Source: Hexactinellida sp. DTS-2022
Lineage: Eukaryota; Porifera; Hexactinellida
Assembly (NCBI GenBank): GCA_028753945.1
Contig: JAPNXP010000001.1
Location: 14,498,501 to 14,562,500, forward strand
DNA length: 64,000 bases
Direction of reading: 5' to 3'
The position numbers and the translations under genes were made by a program. Positions 1 to 11,323 of the stretch are shown one piece after another (position 1 is the first letter of the stretch; the number at the start of each line of letters is the position of its first letter). The notes below the pieces were generated by a model. The model was not told the DNA's origin. It was given only the letters and a program-made list of their open reading frames with translations, and made no database searches.

Positions 1-557
1 GACAAATCATTCTATCACAAAGGCAGCTTCGCGGCCTTTGTTTGTTCGTGTTAGACACCACGCAACGTATTATCGTCCGCTACGACTAATCTCAATATAA
101 GTAAGTTGAACTTGTTTACTTCCTATTCAGTATACATACTTTCCAAGTTAAGTTTATATGATTAATTAAGAAATTTACTAACCCAGGATTTTACTTCTGC
201 ATGATATATGGTTTGACGATGAGAATAATAAACTTAAGACAATAACTCATCGGAAAGAGAAATCATTTTAGATATGTGCACTTGTAGACTTACGTATATT
301 CATTCAGAGAGCATATTCTGAATAAACTTAAGAAATTTTGATCATAACTTAGAGCATTAAATACGCAACAAACAGCTACCTCCAGGGCCGGACGGAGAGA
401 TTATACTCAGAAATCGATCTCATATCAAGGTCAGTTCACCTTGTCTGGGACCTAAGAATTAATTGGGCCTAGGGCTTTAGCCCGAGAAGCCCTATTGTGA
501 ATCCGCCACTGGTTACCTCGTGGCTCTGCGTCCCTCACTCCGTCAGAGGTCCACAAC

Positions 558-689
558 CAGAGGCGTAGCCAGGGTGCGACACTTGTGTTACAGGCCGTAC
601 CCAAAAATTTGTACCCACAAAAACGGATAGTAGTATAATACCATAGTGCTGAAATTCCGTAACTTCATGCAGGGCTAGCTACGCCTCTG
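558..689. mobile_element. hAT-like MITE (CAGAGGCGTAG termini)
   Basis: Terminal inverted repeats CAGAGGCGTAGCCAGGG and its near complement ending CTACGCCTCTG. The flanking octamers TCCACAAC and TCTACAAC differ by one base, consistent with an aged 8-bp target duplication of the hAT type. The paralogous copy is at 52433-52547. It is non-coding. Confidence 0.6.
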
Positions 690-2123
690 TCTACAACGTC
701 TCCTTTGATCCGGACCCAGGCGTGGCCGATTGGATGCATAGTGTCTTCCTGTAGGAACTGAGGTTCCTGTTGGAGGGAGTATAAATGAGACAAATCATCT
801 CTACAGAGATAGCAGCAGAGATAGCAGCATCTAGCATTCCTATTCTTCAAGTGGTTGTCATTCTGAATGTATTCATTGCTCACTTGTAGGACAGATATGT
901 CGAGAAGGAAGCAAACCAATATACAATCAGTGCCGTAGCTAGGGTTTCAGGCCCCGGTTAAAGAGTAAGGGCTGGCCGTTTCAAACTTGCTGTGAGACCG
1001 CCTTTTAGGGGGGTGGGAATTGCCTCCTGGAAAGTTTCAACTTTGGCTCTCGAAAATGGAATTTCCCCAATTAGACAGCATGATTGAGCAAAATTTAACA
1101 GGTTTAACCCATCAATTTGTCTACATCTATATAATTAAACTCAAATTGTTGTTTGTTGTTTGTTTATCCATGTTGCATTAATGTGATGGAGGAATAGAAA
1201 ACGCATTTATAATTGAGATAGAGACTAACTTATAAATGTTTTAATAAGTAAACAAGGATGTTCATTTCGAATTTGTTGCTAATTGCAAACTTGTTTCAGC
1301 TCCACCGCATGCATCGTATTTCTTTTGAACTTTATTGTCGTTACAATGTATTAACACACTTTAAGTCTAAGATATCCATAAAATTACCTAGTATGTAGTA
1401 ACAAAAGAGAAATTATGACAAGCATTATTACAAACGATTTCATACTTTATCAAAAGCACTCATTAATTAGAATACTACTTGCAAAGTGCATCATTAACTA
1501 CGCCTTCATCAAATAAAGAGCCGCCAACCCGCATCCTCAGATAGACTTTGTGTGGAGCTGAAACAATATTATCCATTAACACTGACTTATTATACTGATT
1601 ATTCATACATCATACGGAAGGGTATAAGGTTGCATTAGGTTCCCCATAGTCCCAAATATGCTCTTAATTAAGAGTAGTTAGACATAATGCAGAGCTATGG
1701 TATAGTGGTTATTGTACTATTATTCTCGTATTACAGTGTAGTGACTAATATAGCGAACTGGAGTAATCTGATAGGAAATTATTCTAACAGACCCACAGTA
1801 GATACATTTTGTGCCAACTAACAGTATAATGTGATAGGATATTAATTTTAAACCAATTGAATAACGTATTATTACTACTATTATAACATCCAACAACTAA
1901 CAAGCAACAACAACAACAAATTCTAGTTAATTAATCTCTATCGCACGCATTACTGGTGAGTTTATGGAATTTTCATAATTTAAATATTAACTGCTATTAT
2001 ATTCTAATACGATCAAATATTTTTGTAAGGAATTTAATTTTTATATTTATTCTATGAAATTCATTTTTATTGTTGCCATAATGCATAAAACTGTTAGAAA
2101 GGTGTTAGCCGATATACGTGTTA

Positions 2124-2345
2124 CTGTGGAACTCGCTTAATATGTACTCTCGGATACTTTAATCTTTAATAACCGATTTTTCCTCCTATCTAATCCATCC
2201 TAAATGATTCGCTTACACGTACACGCATAAGACGTATCAATTTCTATCCCAAAGTAAATGAACTGTATATATTTTAATTCGGTTAGTACGAAATCTAGAA
2301 AACTATCATCATTAGTAATTGGTTTAAGTGAGTACTACTGTATTT
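2124..2345. mobile_element. pogo-like MITE, 5' part (GTGGAACTCGCTTAATA)
   Basis: This is the left end of the TA-flanked element that is complete in units 2-5. Its right end is not found here; the sequence runs instead into a short tandem array and unit-1-specific DNA. Confidence 0.45.
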
Positions 2346-2350
2346 CTCGG

Positions 2351-2436
2351 TCAATTATCCGATTCGGGCAACCAATTATCCGATTGGGTCAACCAATTAT
2401 CCGACTCGAGCAACCAATTATCCGATTATCCGAATT
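2351..2436. repeat. 21-bp tandem repeat, about 4 copies
   Basis: Four tandem variants of CAACCAATTATCCGATT with G/C-rich linkers. The array lies at the place where the MITE left end at 2124 loses similarity to the other units. Confidence 0.75.
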
Positions 2437-3871
2437 ATATGACAGTTAATTAATATAGGATAAAGTGATTTATTGGATACTACGCTTTACAACGCTTTGT
2501 AATTGGTGGTAAGTTTCATTTTCACGTTTTAATCGCTTTCTCGCTGTATCGGGCATTTGTTTACAATCATTACCTACACGCGAACGTTTTTTAAGTGGTA
2601 TACGTATAGTTGATAACAGGTTTGGATTTTGTATGTAAATTGTGACTGAAGGTGGAAAAATATGTCAACCCGATCACGGACTACTAGATACCCGGACGTG
2701 ACAAAGCCAAACCACAGTCAAAAATGCGTAGGCTGAACATTGTATGACTGAAAATATGGTCAATTCAGTATGTTTAGTCACTAAATTTGGTATCTAACAC
2801 AATCTTTTGGCGCTGAATTCAAAAATTACAATTTCAAGGTTCAAAAACTCACTCCCCGCCCTAATTTTGGCAAGAAGGCGTGGTCACACCCAAATATGGT
2901 CAAATCCATATTTTTGTTCTATTACTTCATCGTAACACTAAATTCGCAATATCCGCTTAACTAGGAACGATATTGATGAACATCTGATTAATAAATTGTT
3001 CAGCTAAATAATAAATATATATAATATTTACTACGTGACCTTCGGTATACAAGGCCTGACTTGCTAAGCGAAAATTTGTGTACCATGGATCACTTAAAGT
3101 GCATTGAAAAATGGAGAATTGAACTTTATTCCAATAATTAGCAAAGATAGAGCTGAAAAGTGTATTATAACTATATAGGAATATGGTATCCAGGTATACA
3201 TAGCACCCTCCAGAATTGTGATATGTCATCATCTGATGACGTTATGGTAATTTTGGTTGCGAATTATCTTGTTTTTCTAGCATACTTTTAACACAGTTAA
3301 ACGCGTTATAAATGTTCAAAATTGGAACATGGTTATACCCAGAAGTAGTTGAATAAAATATATCGAAATTATAAATGGAATGTTGACACATTCCTCGGTT
3401 GCCATGGAAAATGTATTTTTTCTAAAATGTGCCATAACTCAAAAACTATGAATGTTATGTAAATTAGGCTAGTAATGATCTATCCGCAATAGGTAACTTC
3501 CTATTCATTGATAATACATTTTCTATGCCTAACTTCAATAATCTTTGAGATAGTGAGTCATTACCTAATAATGAATTAAGTATTAATTATCTGGTTAAAG
3601 GTTTTGTCACCTTTGTCACATTTGAAATTGCTCTCCCACCTCGTGGAATAGCAACTGATGATGTGGCAGAGTGTTGTCCTGCATCGTTTTCCCAGGGTGG
3701 TACGTATTAACCGAGTTATAACCTTTCTATAGGCGCCAAATTCCTTTTTTCGGGTCGGACCCCCCAACCTTTAAGTTTGGGGTTCCGATCCCATTAGGAC
3801 GACCCCAATTTTCAATTAGGACCCCCCCAACGTTTGGTGTCCGGCCTCAAAAGTTGGCGCCCATGAATTTA

Positions 3872-3983
3872 TCTATATATTAAAAGCGAAATTGTTGTGT
3901 GATTGTTTGTGTGTTTGTCCAGGAGCGCCGCGGCGAACCGAAGCGGCGAACCGACGCAAAGCGACCGAGACGGAAGGGCTCGT
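3872..3983 (+). mobile_element. Minimal Helitron-like element (TCTATATATT...GGGCTCGT)
   Basis: It begins TCTATATATTAAAAGCG, passes a GTTTGTTTG tract and ends GACGGAAGGGCTCGT. The same termini bound longer elements at 55351-55896, 55897-56980 and, reversed, 62635-63032. The right flank GTAGTTAAAAC matches the empty site in other units. The 3' end has GC-rich hairpin potential but not a canonical CTRR, so Helitron is a working label only. Confidence 0.5.
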
Positions 3984-4020
3984 GTAGTTAAAACTGCACC
4001 CAGAGGCATGTATTCACACA

Positions 4021-4096
4021 GGCCAGTTCCTCAATCAATTCTGAACAAATAAACAAACAAACAAAGAAAAATAATTGTGATTAATCTATAAGATAG
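4021..4096 (-). mobile_element. 5' end of H1 Helitron-like element, reversed
   Basis: The reverse complement reads TCTATCTTATAGATTAATC, then a GTTTGTTTG tract, TTCAGAATTGATTGAGGAAC. This is the 5' end of the H1 family seen at 13972-15485, 27128, 46925 and 54470. It abuts the truncated promoter MITE of NHL copy 1. Confidence 0.6.
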
Positions 4097-4097
4097 A

Positions 4098-4118
4098 ATC
4101 GGATTACGCAGGTTTACT
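4098..4118. mobile_element. Right terminus of promoter-proximal pogo-like MITE
   Basis: Only CGGATTACGCAGGTTTACT remains of the 172-bp element found complete upstream of copies 2 and 5. The rest is replaced by an H1 end, yet the adjoining TATA box is retained. Confidence 0.6.
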
Positions 4119-4122
4119 ATAC

Positions 4123-4167
4123 TATAAAATAAAACGCGTACAGTATTGCATTCAGTTTATAGAAGAG
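4123..4167 (+). promoter_or_regulatory. Core promoter of NHL copy 1
   Basis: TATAAAAT at 4123-4130 lies about 31 bp before the A of a TCAGTTT initiator-like site (4152-4158), giving a predicted leader of about 14 nt before the ATG. The block is conserved in all eight copies. The transcription start is inferred from spacing only. Confidence 0.6.
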
Positions 4168-5379
4168 ATGGCTGCTGCTAGAGATGAACAGAATGTCGAT
4201 GCTAAGCTAGAAGCTCTGAAACTGGAAATAGAGCGGAGCTTTGATGAGCTGGATTTGATTCTGGCGGAGAAGAGACGGAATCTCCTGGGGAGACTAGCGA
4301 GAATGAAGGAGGGACACGATAGGAATGCAGAGCTGGATGCGGCAATGGAACAGCTGAGAATTGTGAGAGATACCGCAGTTAATGTGATGACTAGCAACAT
4401 TCTAGGCGGGAAATTGGATTCTGTTAGAAAATACTTTGATACGGAAATACGAGTGAAAGAGGATTTGAAGGTAGCAGTGGAAAATCTTTCGTTTGTTAAG
4501 TTTCGTTGTTTCTCTGGTAAGATCCGTAATGCGATCGAAGAGACTGATTTAATAGAACTGATGCCAGAGTATGTGGGGAGAGAAAGTCCTGTTCTTAAGA
4601 GGTGTAAGAAGGGCAGTGGAAATGGCGAGTTTATTAATCCTAGAGGAATATCAATTGATAGAATAAGGAATGAATTATTCATTGCTGATAAAAATAACAG
4701 TCGCATACAAGTATTGGATACAGAAGGAGAGTATCTAGGCTCATTCGGAACAGAGCACTTGATAGAGCCACGTGGTATTTGTGTCTCACAAGATGGTGTG
4801 TTTGTGACCGATGTTGTAAGAGAATGTTTGTTGAGGTTTAGTCTAGCCGGACAATACATAAACAAGACTGGATCCAGAGGCACTGCACCAGGGTACTTTA
4901 TGGGAATACGAGGATTATGTTATGAAGCTGGATTTGTTTATGTATGTGACTGTGGTATGCAGATAATCCAAGTGTTCAAATTAAATCTCCAATTTGTTAA
5001 GAATTTTGGAACTGGAGAAATCAAACAGCCCACTGACATCACTATCCACTCAGACACTCTCCATATTCTGTCTGCACAACATAATACAATCTACTGCTAC
5101 AACAGAGATTGTACTTTTCTTAAGAAGATAGAGTTAACTGGACAGGAGCAACCTATGACATCAGCTCTATTCTTTACAATGGACACGAAAGGTAACTACT
5201 TAATTACTGATAACTCTATAAACGAAATCCGTATCTTCTCGCATGATGGAGTACTCAAGCACATCCTAGGAAATGGTCACCTCAGATTCTCAGCTGGTAT
5301 TAGTATTACACTAGACAACGAAAATAATATTATTTGTTTGTGTCATAGCTACGCTAATGACTGCTTCCAGAAATACTAA
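4168..5379 (+). CDS. Coiled-coil/NHL-repeat protein, array copy 1 (403 aa)
   Basis: Single-exon gene. Residues about 1-110 are charged heptad-like coiled coil resembling the coiled coil of TRIM-NHL proteins. No RING or B-box precedes it, and there is no signal peptide or membrane segment. Residues about 149-403 form five clear NHL-type blades (for example FIADKNNSRIQVL, VFVTD, VYVCD, LITDNSINEIRIF) plus a C-terminal strand that could close a six-bladed propeller. The ATG has good context (GAAGAGATGG) just after the conserved TATA/initiator block. The blade loop pairs are VV, CG and AQ. The C-terminus carries the two-codon SI insert (AGISITLDNEN), shared only with copies 5 and 7. NHL propellers bind RNA or protein; the ligand is unknown. 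Confidence 0.9.
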   Translation: MAAARDEQNVDAKLEALKLEIERSFDELDLILAEKRRNLLGRLARMKEGHDRNAELDAAMEQLRIVRDTAVNVMTSNILGGKLDSVRKYFDTEIRVKEDLKVAVENLSFVKFRCFSGKIRNAIEETDLIELMPEYVGRESPVLKRCKKGSGNGEFINPRGISIDRIRNELFIADKNNSRIQVLDTEGEYLGSFGTEHLIEPRGICVSQDGVFVTDVVRECLLRFSLAGQYINKTGSRGTAPGYFMGIRGLCYEAGFVYVCDCGMQIIQVFKLNLQFVKNFGTGEIKQPTDITIHSDTLHILSAQHNTIYCYNRDCTFLKKIELTGQEQPMTSALFFTMDTKGNYLITDNSINEIRIFSHDGVLKHILGNGHLRFSAGISITLDNENNIICLCHSYANDCFQKY

Positions 5380-5750
5380 CCTAATTATACTCTAACTAGC
5401 TAATTAGTCCTTCCCTAACTTTTATTTGACATTATTTGCTGAACTAAATGTCCTATTATCCTTCTACCTTGTAATTGTTATTCGGTATTTAGATATTAAT
5501 TGTTTGCTCGAATTATGAAATTATTATATTGTCTATTAACTTCAAGGGTACTAATCAGCCTTTCATCCAGACTAAATTTTCATCCAAATTACGCGCCTCC
5601 AGGCGCGTTGCATACGCCTGAATGAAACCCTGGTACTAATGCACACAGTACAAGTAGATTATTGTAGTAGATATTGGGAATTTGGGACTGATTCTAATTA
5701 GAATGTGGGATTATGTATCTATACCAATTTGCAAGGTCGAAATAAATATA

Positions 5751-5935
5751 CAGTAGACTCCGCTTCATCGGGACACCGGTTAATCGGTTTCTCCGCTTAA
5801 TAGGGTCAAAGTTTCACCGGATATATGGGACGGAATTACAGTTTGGCTTAAAATATTTTCGGTTAATCGGTTTCTCCGCTTAATCGGGTCAAAATGACCT
5901 GGTCCCGATGTGACCCAATTAAGCGGAGTCGACTG
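5751..5935. mobile_element. pogo/Tc1-like MITE, 185 bp, TA duplication
   Basis: Ends CAGTAGACTCCGCTT and AAGCGGAGTCGACTG, flanked by TA on both sides. The other units read straight through as AATAAATATATTCAAC, an exact empty site. Internal copies of the terminal motif (CGGTTAATCGGTTTCTCCGC) are present. Partial relatives lie near 24820 and 39505. Confidence 0.85.
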
Positions 5936-6435
5936 TATTCAACAGGGCTAATCCAATAGTTCCATGGACGATATTAGACGGTCAGTAGATCTCAAATTTG
6001 TTTTACGGTCATTGGGAGGAATCAACAGAAATGGTAATTACTATAGGGGATCAATGGTGGAAAATGTTGGACATTGCTGGCATGATCCACCAGCTTTAAA
6101 CACTAATTATTGAATATAGTTTCAGTTCCATTTCCAGTAACCTGTTGTTCAGAAATGAGAAATGTACTCGTTTTCCAAAGAGATATTATTCAATTATACC
6201 CGATCGGATCCTGGTATAGCGGAATAATACTTGGTTATGTCCGGTCCCTAGAAGTCAAGGACGGTCGCAACTCTGTTGCCAACCCTCTAGGAATACAAGG
6301 ATCATCCAAGGGTTTGAGCTTTTAAATTGCCTCAGAGTATATTAATGAATCTCAAGGCTATGTTAGTAATGCAAACAGTATATACCCTCTACAGCGGGTA
6401 TACTGTTAAGTGGTAGGATGAACTTTTGAGTATTA

Positions 6436-6890
6436 CAGTAAACCTTCAGAAAAGGAACACCCTGGGAACAAAACAAAATGTTCACTTTTCATGATGTATC
6501 ATTATGTGTCCTGTCCAAATTATGCCTCCAATACTAACTTATCACATATTGTCTAATCAAGCCACATCATGAATTATTTGTGCATTCACACAAGTGCGAA
6601 AATATATCTGCTAGTTAGGCCCAGAAAGTCCATCTCAAGCAGATCAAATAACACCCTCTACAACATGGCTAAAATCCTCCAACAATCGTATGTTCACTTT
6701 TATGAGGGAATATCCTATACAATTGGGGCGATTGGGACCAAATTAGGTGTTCACATTTCACTTTTCAAAGGTGTTCATTAGTTGGAGAGTAAACACTGTG
6801 AAAACAATGGGAAAATTAGGGACCGAGAAAAAGTGTTCATATTTTGGAGTTGTTCATTTATTGAAGGTGTTCACTTTTTGCGGTTTACTG
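6436..6890. mobile_element. MITE with CAGTAAACC...GGTTTACTG ends, 455 bp
   Basis: Inverted termini CAGTAAACC and GGTTTACTG, TA on both sides, and repeated internal GGTGTTCACTTT motifs. It is non-coding. Paralogous copies are in units 2, 3 and 4, with a 3'-truncated one in unit 5. Short open frames inside it are shadows. Confidence 0.7.
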
Positions 6891-7067
6891 TATTTCTATC
6901 TTGGATTCTCTACATAAAATCATACTAAAAGTTCAAGTAACTCGGAATAAGATAAGAATTTCAGTCATCCATTATGTGCACCCTATAACTCATAGTCAAC
7001 CAAGCAGGCTTGGACCGGCTCAAGATTTCATGACCCGGTTAGTTCTGATCCGATGACCCGGTTTTAG

Positions 7068-7233
7068 GAAATTTTATTCCCATTCACGTGCAGCCAATGA
7101 ATCGAGTAGCTCAGGTCAGATTCTTAACCGGGAGGATATTGTGGCTTATTTCTGCATTCCTTGTTGGCAGGATGGTTGTCCTGTTCGCCCTCCTGCTTTG
7201 GAATTGCAACAGCTCATCGATAATCCTTGCTAG
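7068..7233 (+). pseudogene. Possible terminal exon of a second repeated gene, unit 1
   Basis: After a plausible acceptor (CGGTTTTAG) a frame reads KFYSHSRAANESSSSGQ, continues through YFCIPCWQDGCPV and stops with DNPC. It is open in units 1, 2 and 4; units 3 and 5 lack one base near the start. AATAAA follows at about 7320. I do not recognise the family. It could be the end of a decaying second gene carried in each repeat unit, or a chance frame. Confidence 0.25.
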
Positions 7234-7583
7234 ATAATAGATGCATCATATTAGCTATGGTAGACTTACGATTGGAATCGCCCCTTTTGGTCCCAAAAAT
7301 GTTTACTTCTGTTGATGTGAAATAAAGCTTTGAGAGCCAATCTGTCAAACTTAAATTGAGAATCATCAGCTGATTCTGTTAGTCATTTCTGGTGTCGATA
7401 AACAGACTAGTTAGCTCGGGTAAGCTGAACACACAAAGACTTTCTCTCATTTTTCTTCACCTTAGAGAGAGGAAACTCACTCCTAATTTCCTCACCTGAA
7501 TCTTTCTGTAAGTTCAAAGTGTGTTTGACAAGTTATACCTACCCACACTGCTAGGTTTGCTCCCATCACCTAGGCTACCTTGT

Positions 7584-7699
7584 CAGGGCCGGCGGAAGCG
7601 GTCAGGCTAGTTAGACCAATAGCCTGACCACTCCTACGTCACTAGTTAGGCCGGTCAAGTCATGGCCTGACCACTATATAACTGCTTCCGCCGGCCTTG
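7584..7699. mobile_element. hAT-like MITE (CAGGGCCGGCGG ends), unit 1
   Basis: Termini CAGGGCCGGCGGAAGC and GCTTCCGCCGGCCTTG, with flanking CTTGT on both sides (5-bp duplication, as in hAT5-type elements). The interior is rich in GGTCAGGC/GCCTGACC palindromes. Paralogs occur in every later unit. Confidence 0.7.
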
Positions 7700-8867
7700 C
7701 TTGTTCTGATACAGTTCTAACTCTGGGAAGTGGGGCGCGAGGGGGGGTCGGGAATCGCTTGTCTAATATATGAGTACTTAATGTTAATTCGGAAATGATA
7801 TACGCCCTGGACAGGTAGTCCATAATTAGCCGTTTTGCTGAGATACCCCACCGCATACTATTATAGGACAGATTATTTAACTAGTTTGTCATTAAAATTA
7901 TGAATTTGGTGTGAATGTGTATTTTTTGGAATGTTTACAACTATTGGGTTTGCCCCTCCAGTGCATTGGTCCGCAGCCCAAAGGGAGCTGTGCTGGCGCC
8001 GCCCTGACTCTGGGTAGCTACGTCACTAGTTACTAGTTTTAATACAGTTCTAACTCTGGGTAGCTCCTCCAATGTCAAACTAAGATCCACTCGGTATCCG
8101 TGGAGGTATGAATAAAATATAAACCCTTGGAGGGCGATGGTTCGCAAGTAATCAAATTGTAGTCTTCTTCGTGAAAAGAGATATAATAGTTGGAATTTAA
8201 ATATTTAAATAAATTTCCAGTTATATACTGTCTAAAAAATTCGGGGAAATTAATATTATGAGCAGATTTGTTCCAATAATTCTAGGAATGGCGGAAAATT
8301 CGTGGCTTGGAAAATTGGTCGCCGGAAAATTGGTCGCCAGAAAATTAGTCGCAGGGATAATATTACCATTAACACTCGCTTAATATACTGATTATTCATA
8401 CAATATACGAAAGGGTGTAAAGTTGTATTAGGTTCCCATTGTCCAAAGATTTTATAAGAGTAGTTAGACATAATGATAGCTATGATACTGTAGTTATTGT
8501 ACTATTATCGTATTACAGTGTGTAATCTGATAGGAAATTATTCTAACAGACCCACAGTAGATACATCTTGTGCCAACTAACAGTATAATGTGATAGGATA
8601 TTATGTTAAACCAATTGAATAACGTATTATAGACCAAACAACTAACAAACAACAACAACAATAAATTCTAGTTAATTATAACTCTATCGCATTATTGGTG
8701 AGTTTATGGATTTTTCATAATTATTAACTGCTATTATATTCTATTCTAATACGATCAAATATTTTTGTAAGGAATTTAATTTTGCATATTTATTCTATGA
8801 ATATTCATAACTATTGTTGCCATGATACATAAAACTGTTAGAAAGGTGTTAGCCGATATACGTAGTA

Positions 8868-9278
8868 CAGTGGAACTCGCTTAATACGTACTCTCGTATA
8901 CTACGTACCATTCTCTAATAACCGATTTTCCTCCTATCTGATACATTATAGATGATTCGGTTATTACGTAAACGGATAGGACGTGCCAATCTCCTAGTAA
9001 ATATAATGCATTGACTTTATTTCGGTTAGTACTACGTACTCTAGAAAACTATCAGCAGAACTCAGTTAGTGTTTGGTTTAAGTAAGTAGGTGACAACTGA
9101 AATACTTTAATCTTATCGTTAAGTATGTTAAAGATTTGAATACCCTACATCGTATTCATATCATTGAACAAGTCAGTATTTCGACTTGTGGATTATGCAT
9201 ACTGATAAGATGTACCTCGGTTAGTACATAGTACTTATTCTTGTTTCCCAGGGAGGTCCGTCATAACCGAGTCCACTG
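8868..9278. mobile_element. pogo-like MITE (CAGTGGAACTCG ends), unit 2
   Basis: Left end CAGTGGAACTCGCTTAATACG, right end ATAACCGAGTCCACTG, non-coding, about 410 bp. Complete relatives are at 18539, 26058 and 33097; the one at 45478 is interrupted by a hAT element. The interior carries further weak inverted repeats (CCTCGGTTAGTAC). Confidence 0.7.
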
Positions 9279-9375
9279 AATATTATTATACTGTAGTTGG
9301 AATCAGTCATGAATAGCTCTTTATTTTAATTGTTGTGTTTCACAACTATGTTAAAATTATTGTAATCATTTAGAT

Positions 9376-9779
9376 CATGGGTTTTCACCCTGGGGGTCGC
9401 GTAAAGTTCCGGAAATTTTATAAAAATCGTTAAAATCTACCGAGATATAAGTCTAAACTTATTTAAATTATCTACATTGAAATCCGTATATTGTGTGGAC
9501 ATTGTGCATGTACTTAATAGTGCAGTGCGCATGTGTAATGTACACGCAATATTTACGCAATCAACTTTCAGGGCATTCGCGATTATTTTTAATTAAATCG
9601 CATTGTAGTTATTTCATAATTGTCAGAATATGCTTGAAACTTGAGGTGCATCGTTTTAATTAAACAATAGGAATACTTATTACACATTAATAAAAACTAT
9701 CCCATTAACATATTGGGAGTCGCGAGCATTTCCACATCTGTAAAAGGGGTCGCATGGTACAAAAGGTTGAAAACCCCTG
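9376..9779. mobile_element. hAT MITE, 404 bp, 8-bp duplication ATTTAGAT
   Basis: Ends CATGGGTTTTCACC and GGTTGAAAACCCCTG, flanked by ATTTAGAT on both sides (9368-9375 and 9780-9787). Units 3, 4 and 7 have the uninterrupted site. The identical insertion at 33705-34108 in unit 5 marks the two as a recent segmental duplication. Confidence 0.9.
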
Positions 9780-10082
9780 ATTTAGATGGTACTATTACAA
9801 AATGACTGTAATAGACATTTGTCCTTTATTATACTAGGTTGTTTAGTATACTTACATTTTATCATTTGTTTGCATTGGAACGAACTTTTGTGGATATTTC
9901 TAGTGCAAACCTCGGAAACCAAAAACGGGAACCAAAAGTTATCCCTATACACAAAAATATAATTTGTAAACCGTCCAGTTTCTTCAATCAACTCGGAAAA
10001 TACAAACAAATACATCACACTGAAATGTATTAATAGTAGTACGTATATTGTAGATTCCCATGGACTTAATAAACTTCTAATA

Positions 10083-10221
10083 CAATCAACTTCCGTTATA
10101 ACGAAGTGCTCGGAGACCGTGGTTTCATTTCGTTATAAGCAAAATTCGTTATAACTGGAGTAAAGTAAATACCTTATAGGATATATGGCATATAATAAAA
10201 TGGTATAATGGGAATTGACTG
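10083..10221. mobile_element. MITE with CAATCAACTTCCGTTATAACG end, unit 2
   Basis: Left CAATCAACTTCCGTTATAACGA, right GGGAATTGACTG, next to TA; the internal repeat CGTTATAA is present several times. pogo/Tc1-like by ends and size. Relatives lie near 19445, 26976, 34412, 40743 and 46773. Confidence 0.65.
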
Positions 10222-11148
10222 TAAAAAGCCTGTATTAATTCAAAACTATAACACATTTCATGATGTGAATTTTGCATCACATTTGCTGTGTACGAAAAAA
10301 GTGGTTCAAATTTGCTAGAATAAAAAGTACCACGATTAATAAATAGATTTAAATCGCCCAGTAAGTCGTAACATAGCATTACTAAGTTTCAATGAGTTAA
10401 TACTGGTATAAGGTTCCATTTCTTTTTTGAGAGTCGGAAATTCATAGTGAGAGGGTTGGCAGCAGTGTATTATACAGCCATTTGTAAATACGCTCCTAAT
10501 CCTGGTCTGATCCAATTTTCATACGCCTAAATCACAAATTAATGTTGTGGTATAGGAGAAGATTCCAAGTTTTCGCGCTCCGAAATTCAAATTTTTCAAA
10601 AATCATACTCCAAAAGGAGCGTCTCGCGCACCTCGATAATTCCTTGGTCGGCAGAGATAGTAAAAACAATATTTTTAAGCAAATCTAAATCTAAATCAAT
10701 TGATTAAATGTAGATTTTACTATTTGAAAACTATACTACAAACTATATTCACTTGCGTAAATAGTATTGATTAGATCACATACACAAATATTTCCAGACA
10801 AAAAGCAAATAAATCATTAATTTTGAATCCTGAGGGGTCCTAACCGGAGTATTTGGGATAGTTTTGAGAGAAAACCGTTTTCGGGATCAAAGCTATAGCC
10901 TATAGTCATTGGCTCACTATCAGTAAATCATGAGATGGATAGTTCAGGGACTCAATGGGGTTCTAGGGGTACCGTATCACATCCCATTACTAAGTATAAT
11001 CCTTACTCCACCATTCGATAATTCTTTTAACTCGTCCTATTTCCGAGAACTGGAGGTAAGATCTGCTGAAAGAGCCATTAGTAAGTAAGCACCAGTACAC
11101 ACTATCCGATCATACAATAACCTCAAAACAGGTTGTTAGCTAACTAAA

Positions 11149-11320
11149 CAGTAGAACCTGCCTAATCCAAAATTCGTTGGGATAAGAAATTTCAGTCCGA
11201 TTATGGCGAATTCCGGATTATAGAGTGAATTTTCCATTATACGACTTTCATTGGGATATAAAATTTATGTTGGATTATGGCGAATCCCGGATAATAGAAT
11301 CGGATTACGCAGGTTTACTG
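11149..11320. mobile_element. Promoter-proximal pogo-like MITE, unit 2 (172 bp)
   Basis: Ends CAGTAGAACCTGCCTAATCC and GGATTACGCAGGTTTACTG. Its right end touches TACTATAAAAT, the TATA box of the NHL gene. The interior has repeated GGATTATGGCGAAT motifs. The same element lies in the same place in all units, so it was present before the array expanded. Confidence 0.8.
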
Positions 11321-11323
11321 TAC

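Larger units (their letters stand above)
1..3871. other. Left flank: repeat-derived spacer upstream of NHL copy 1
   Basis: No convincing gene. About 447-1560 is a diverged duplicate of 52310-53465, with the same order of small elements and unique words. About 1560-2123 is the conserved noncoding block also seen upstream of every other NHL copy. About 2640-3870 has no counterpart that I recognise elsewhere in the window, and its open frames are short and lack family features. The block 1290-1560 recurs at about 25010, 39690 and 53200. Confidence 0.6.
5380..11148. other. Spacer between NHL copies 1 and 2 (about 5.8 kb)
   Basis: Modules in order: 3' flank with a conserved AATAAA at 5741-5746 (possible distal poly(A) signal); a conserved block about 5940-6435; CAGTAAACC MITE; a possible terminal exon (7068-7233); CAGGGCCGGCGG MITE; a block with a conserved minus frame of about 68 codons (7941-8147); a conserved 500-bp noncoding block (about 8375-8867); CAGTGGAACTCG MITE; hAT element; CAATCAACTTCC MITE; then about 900 bp shared only with unit 5. 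No convincing complete gene. Confidence 0.6.

Noticed and set aside
4152-4883. A 243-codon minus-strand frame opposite the NHL genes, repeated in six copies
   Set aside because: It lies wholly within the NHL coding sequence, has a low-complexity Ser/Leu/Phe-rich composition expected from the complement of a charged coiled coil, and is broken in copies 6 and 8 without matching damage to the plus frame. It persists because the paralogs are similar.
6110-6325. Frame reading VPFPVTCCSEMRNVLV in the conserved 3' block
   Set aside because: It is frameshifted or stopped in other units (stop after MRNVLV in the copy near 15828, shifts near 22230 and 30360), so there is no evidence of coding constraint.
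7941-8147. Minus-strand frame of about 68 codons (MRTIALQGF...) repeated in several spacers
   Set aside because: It lies in a repeat block, has no recognisable domain, and is interrupted or altered in length in some units (for example 24212 and 44729). Similarity is at the DNA level across the whole block.
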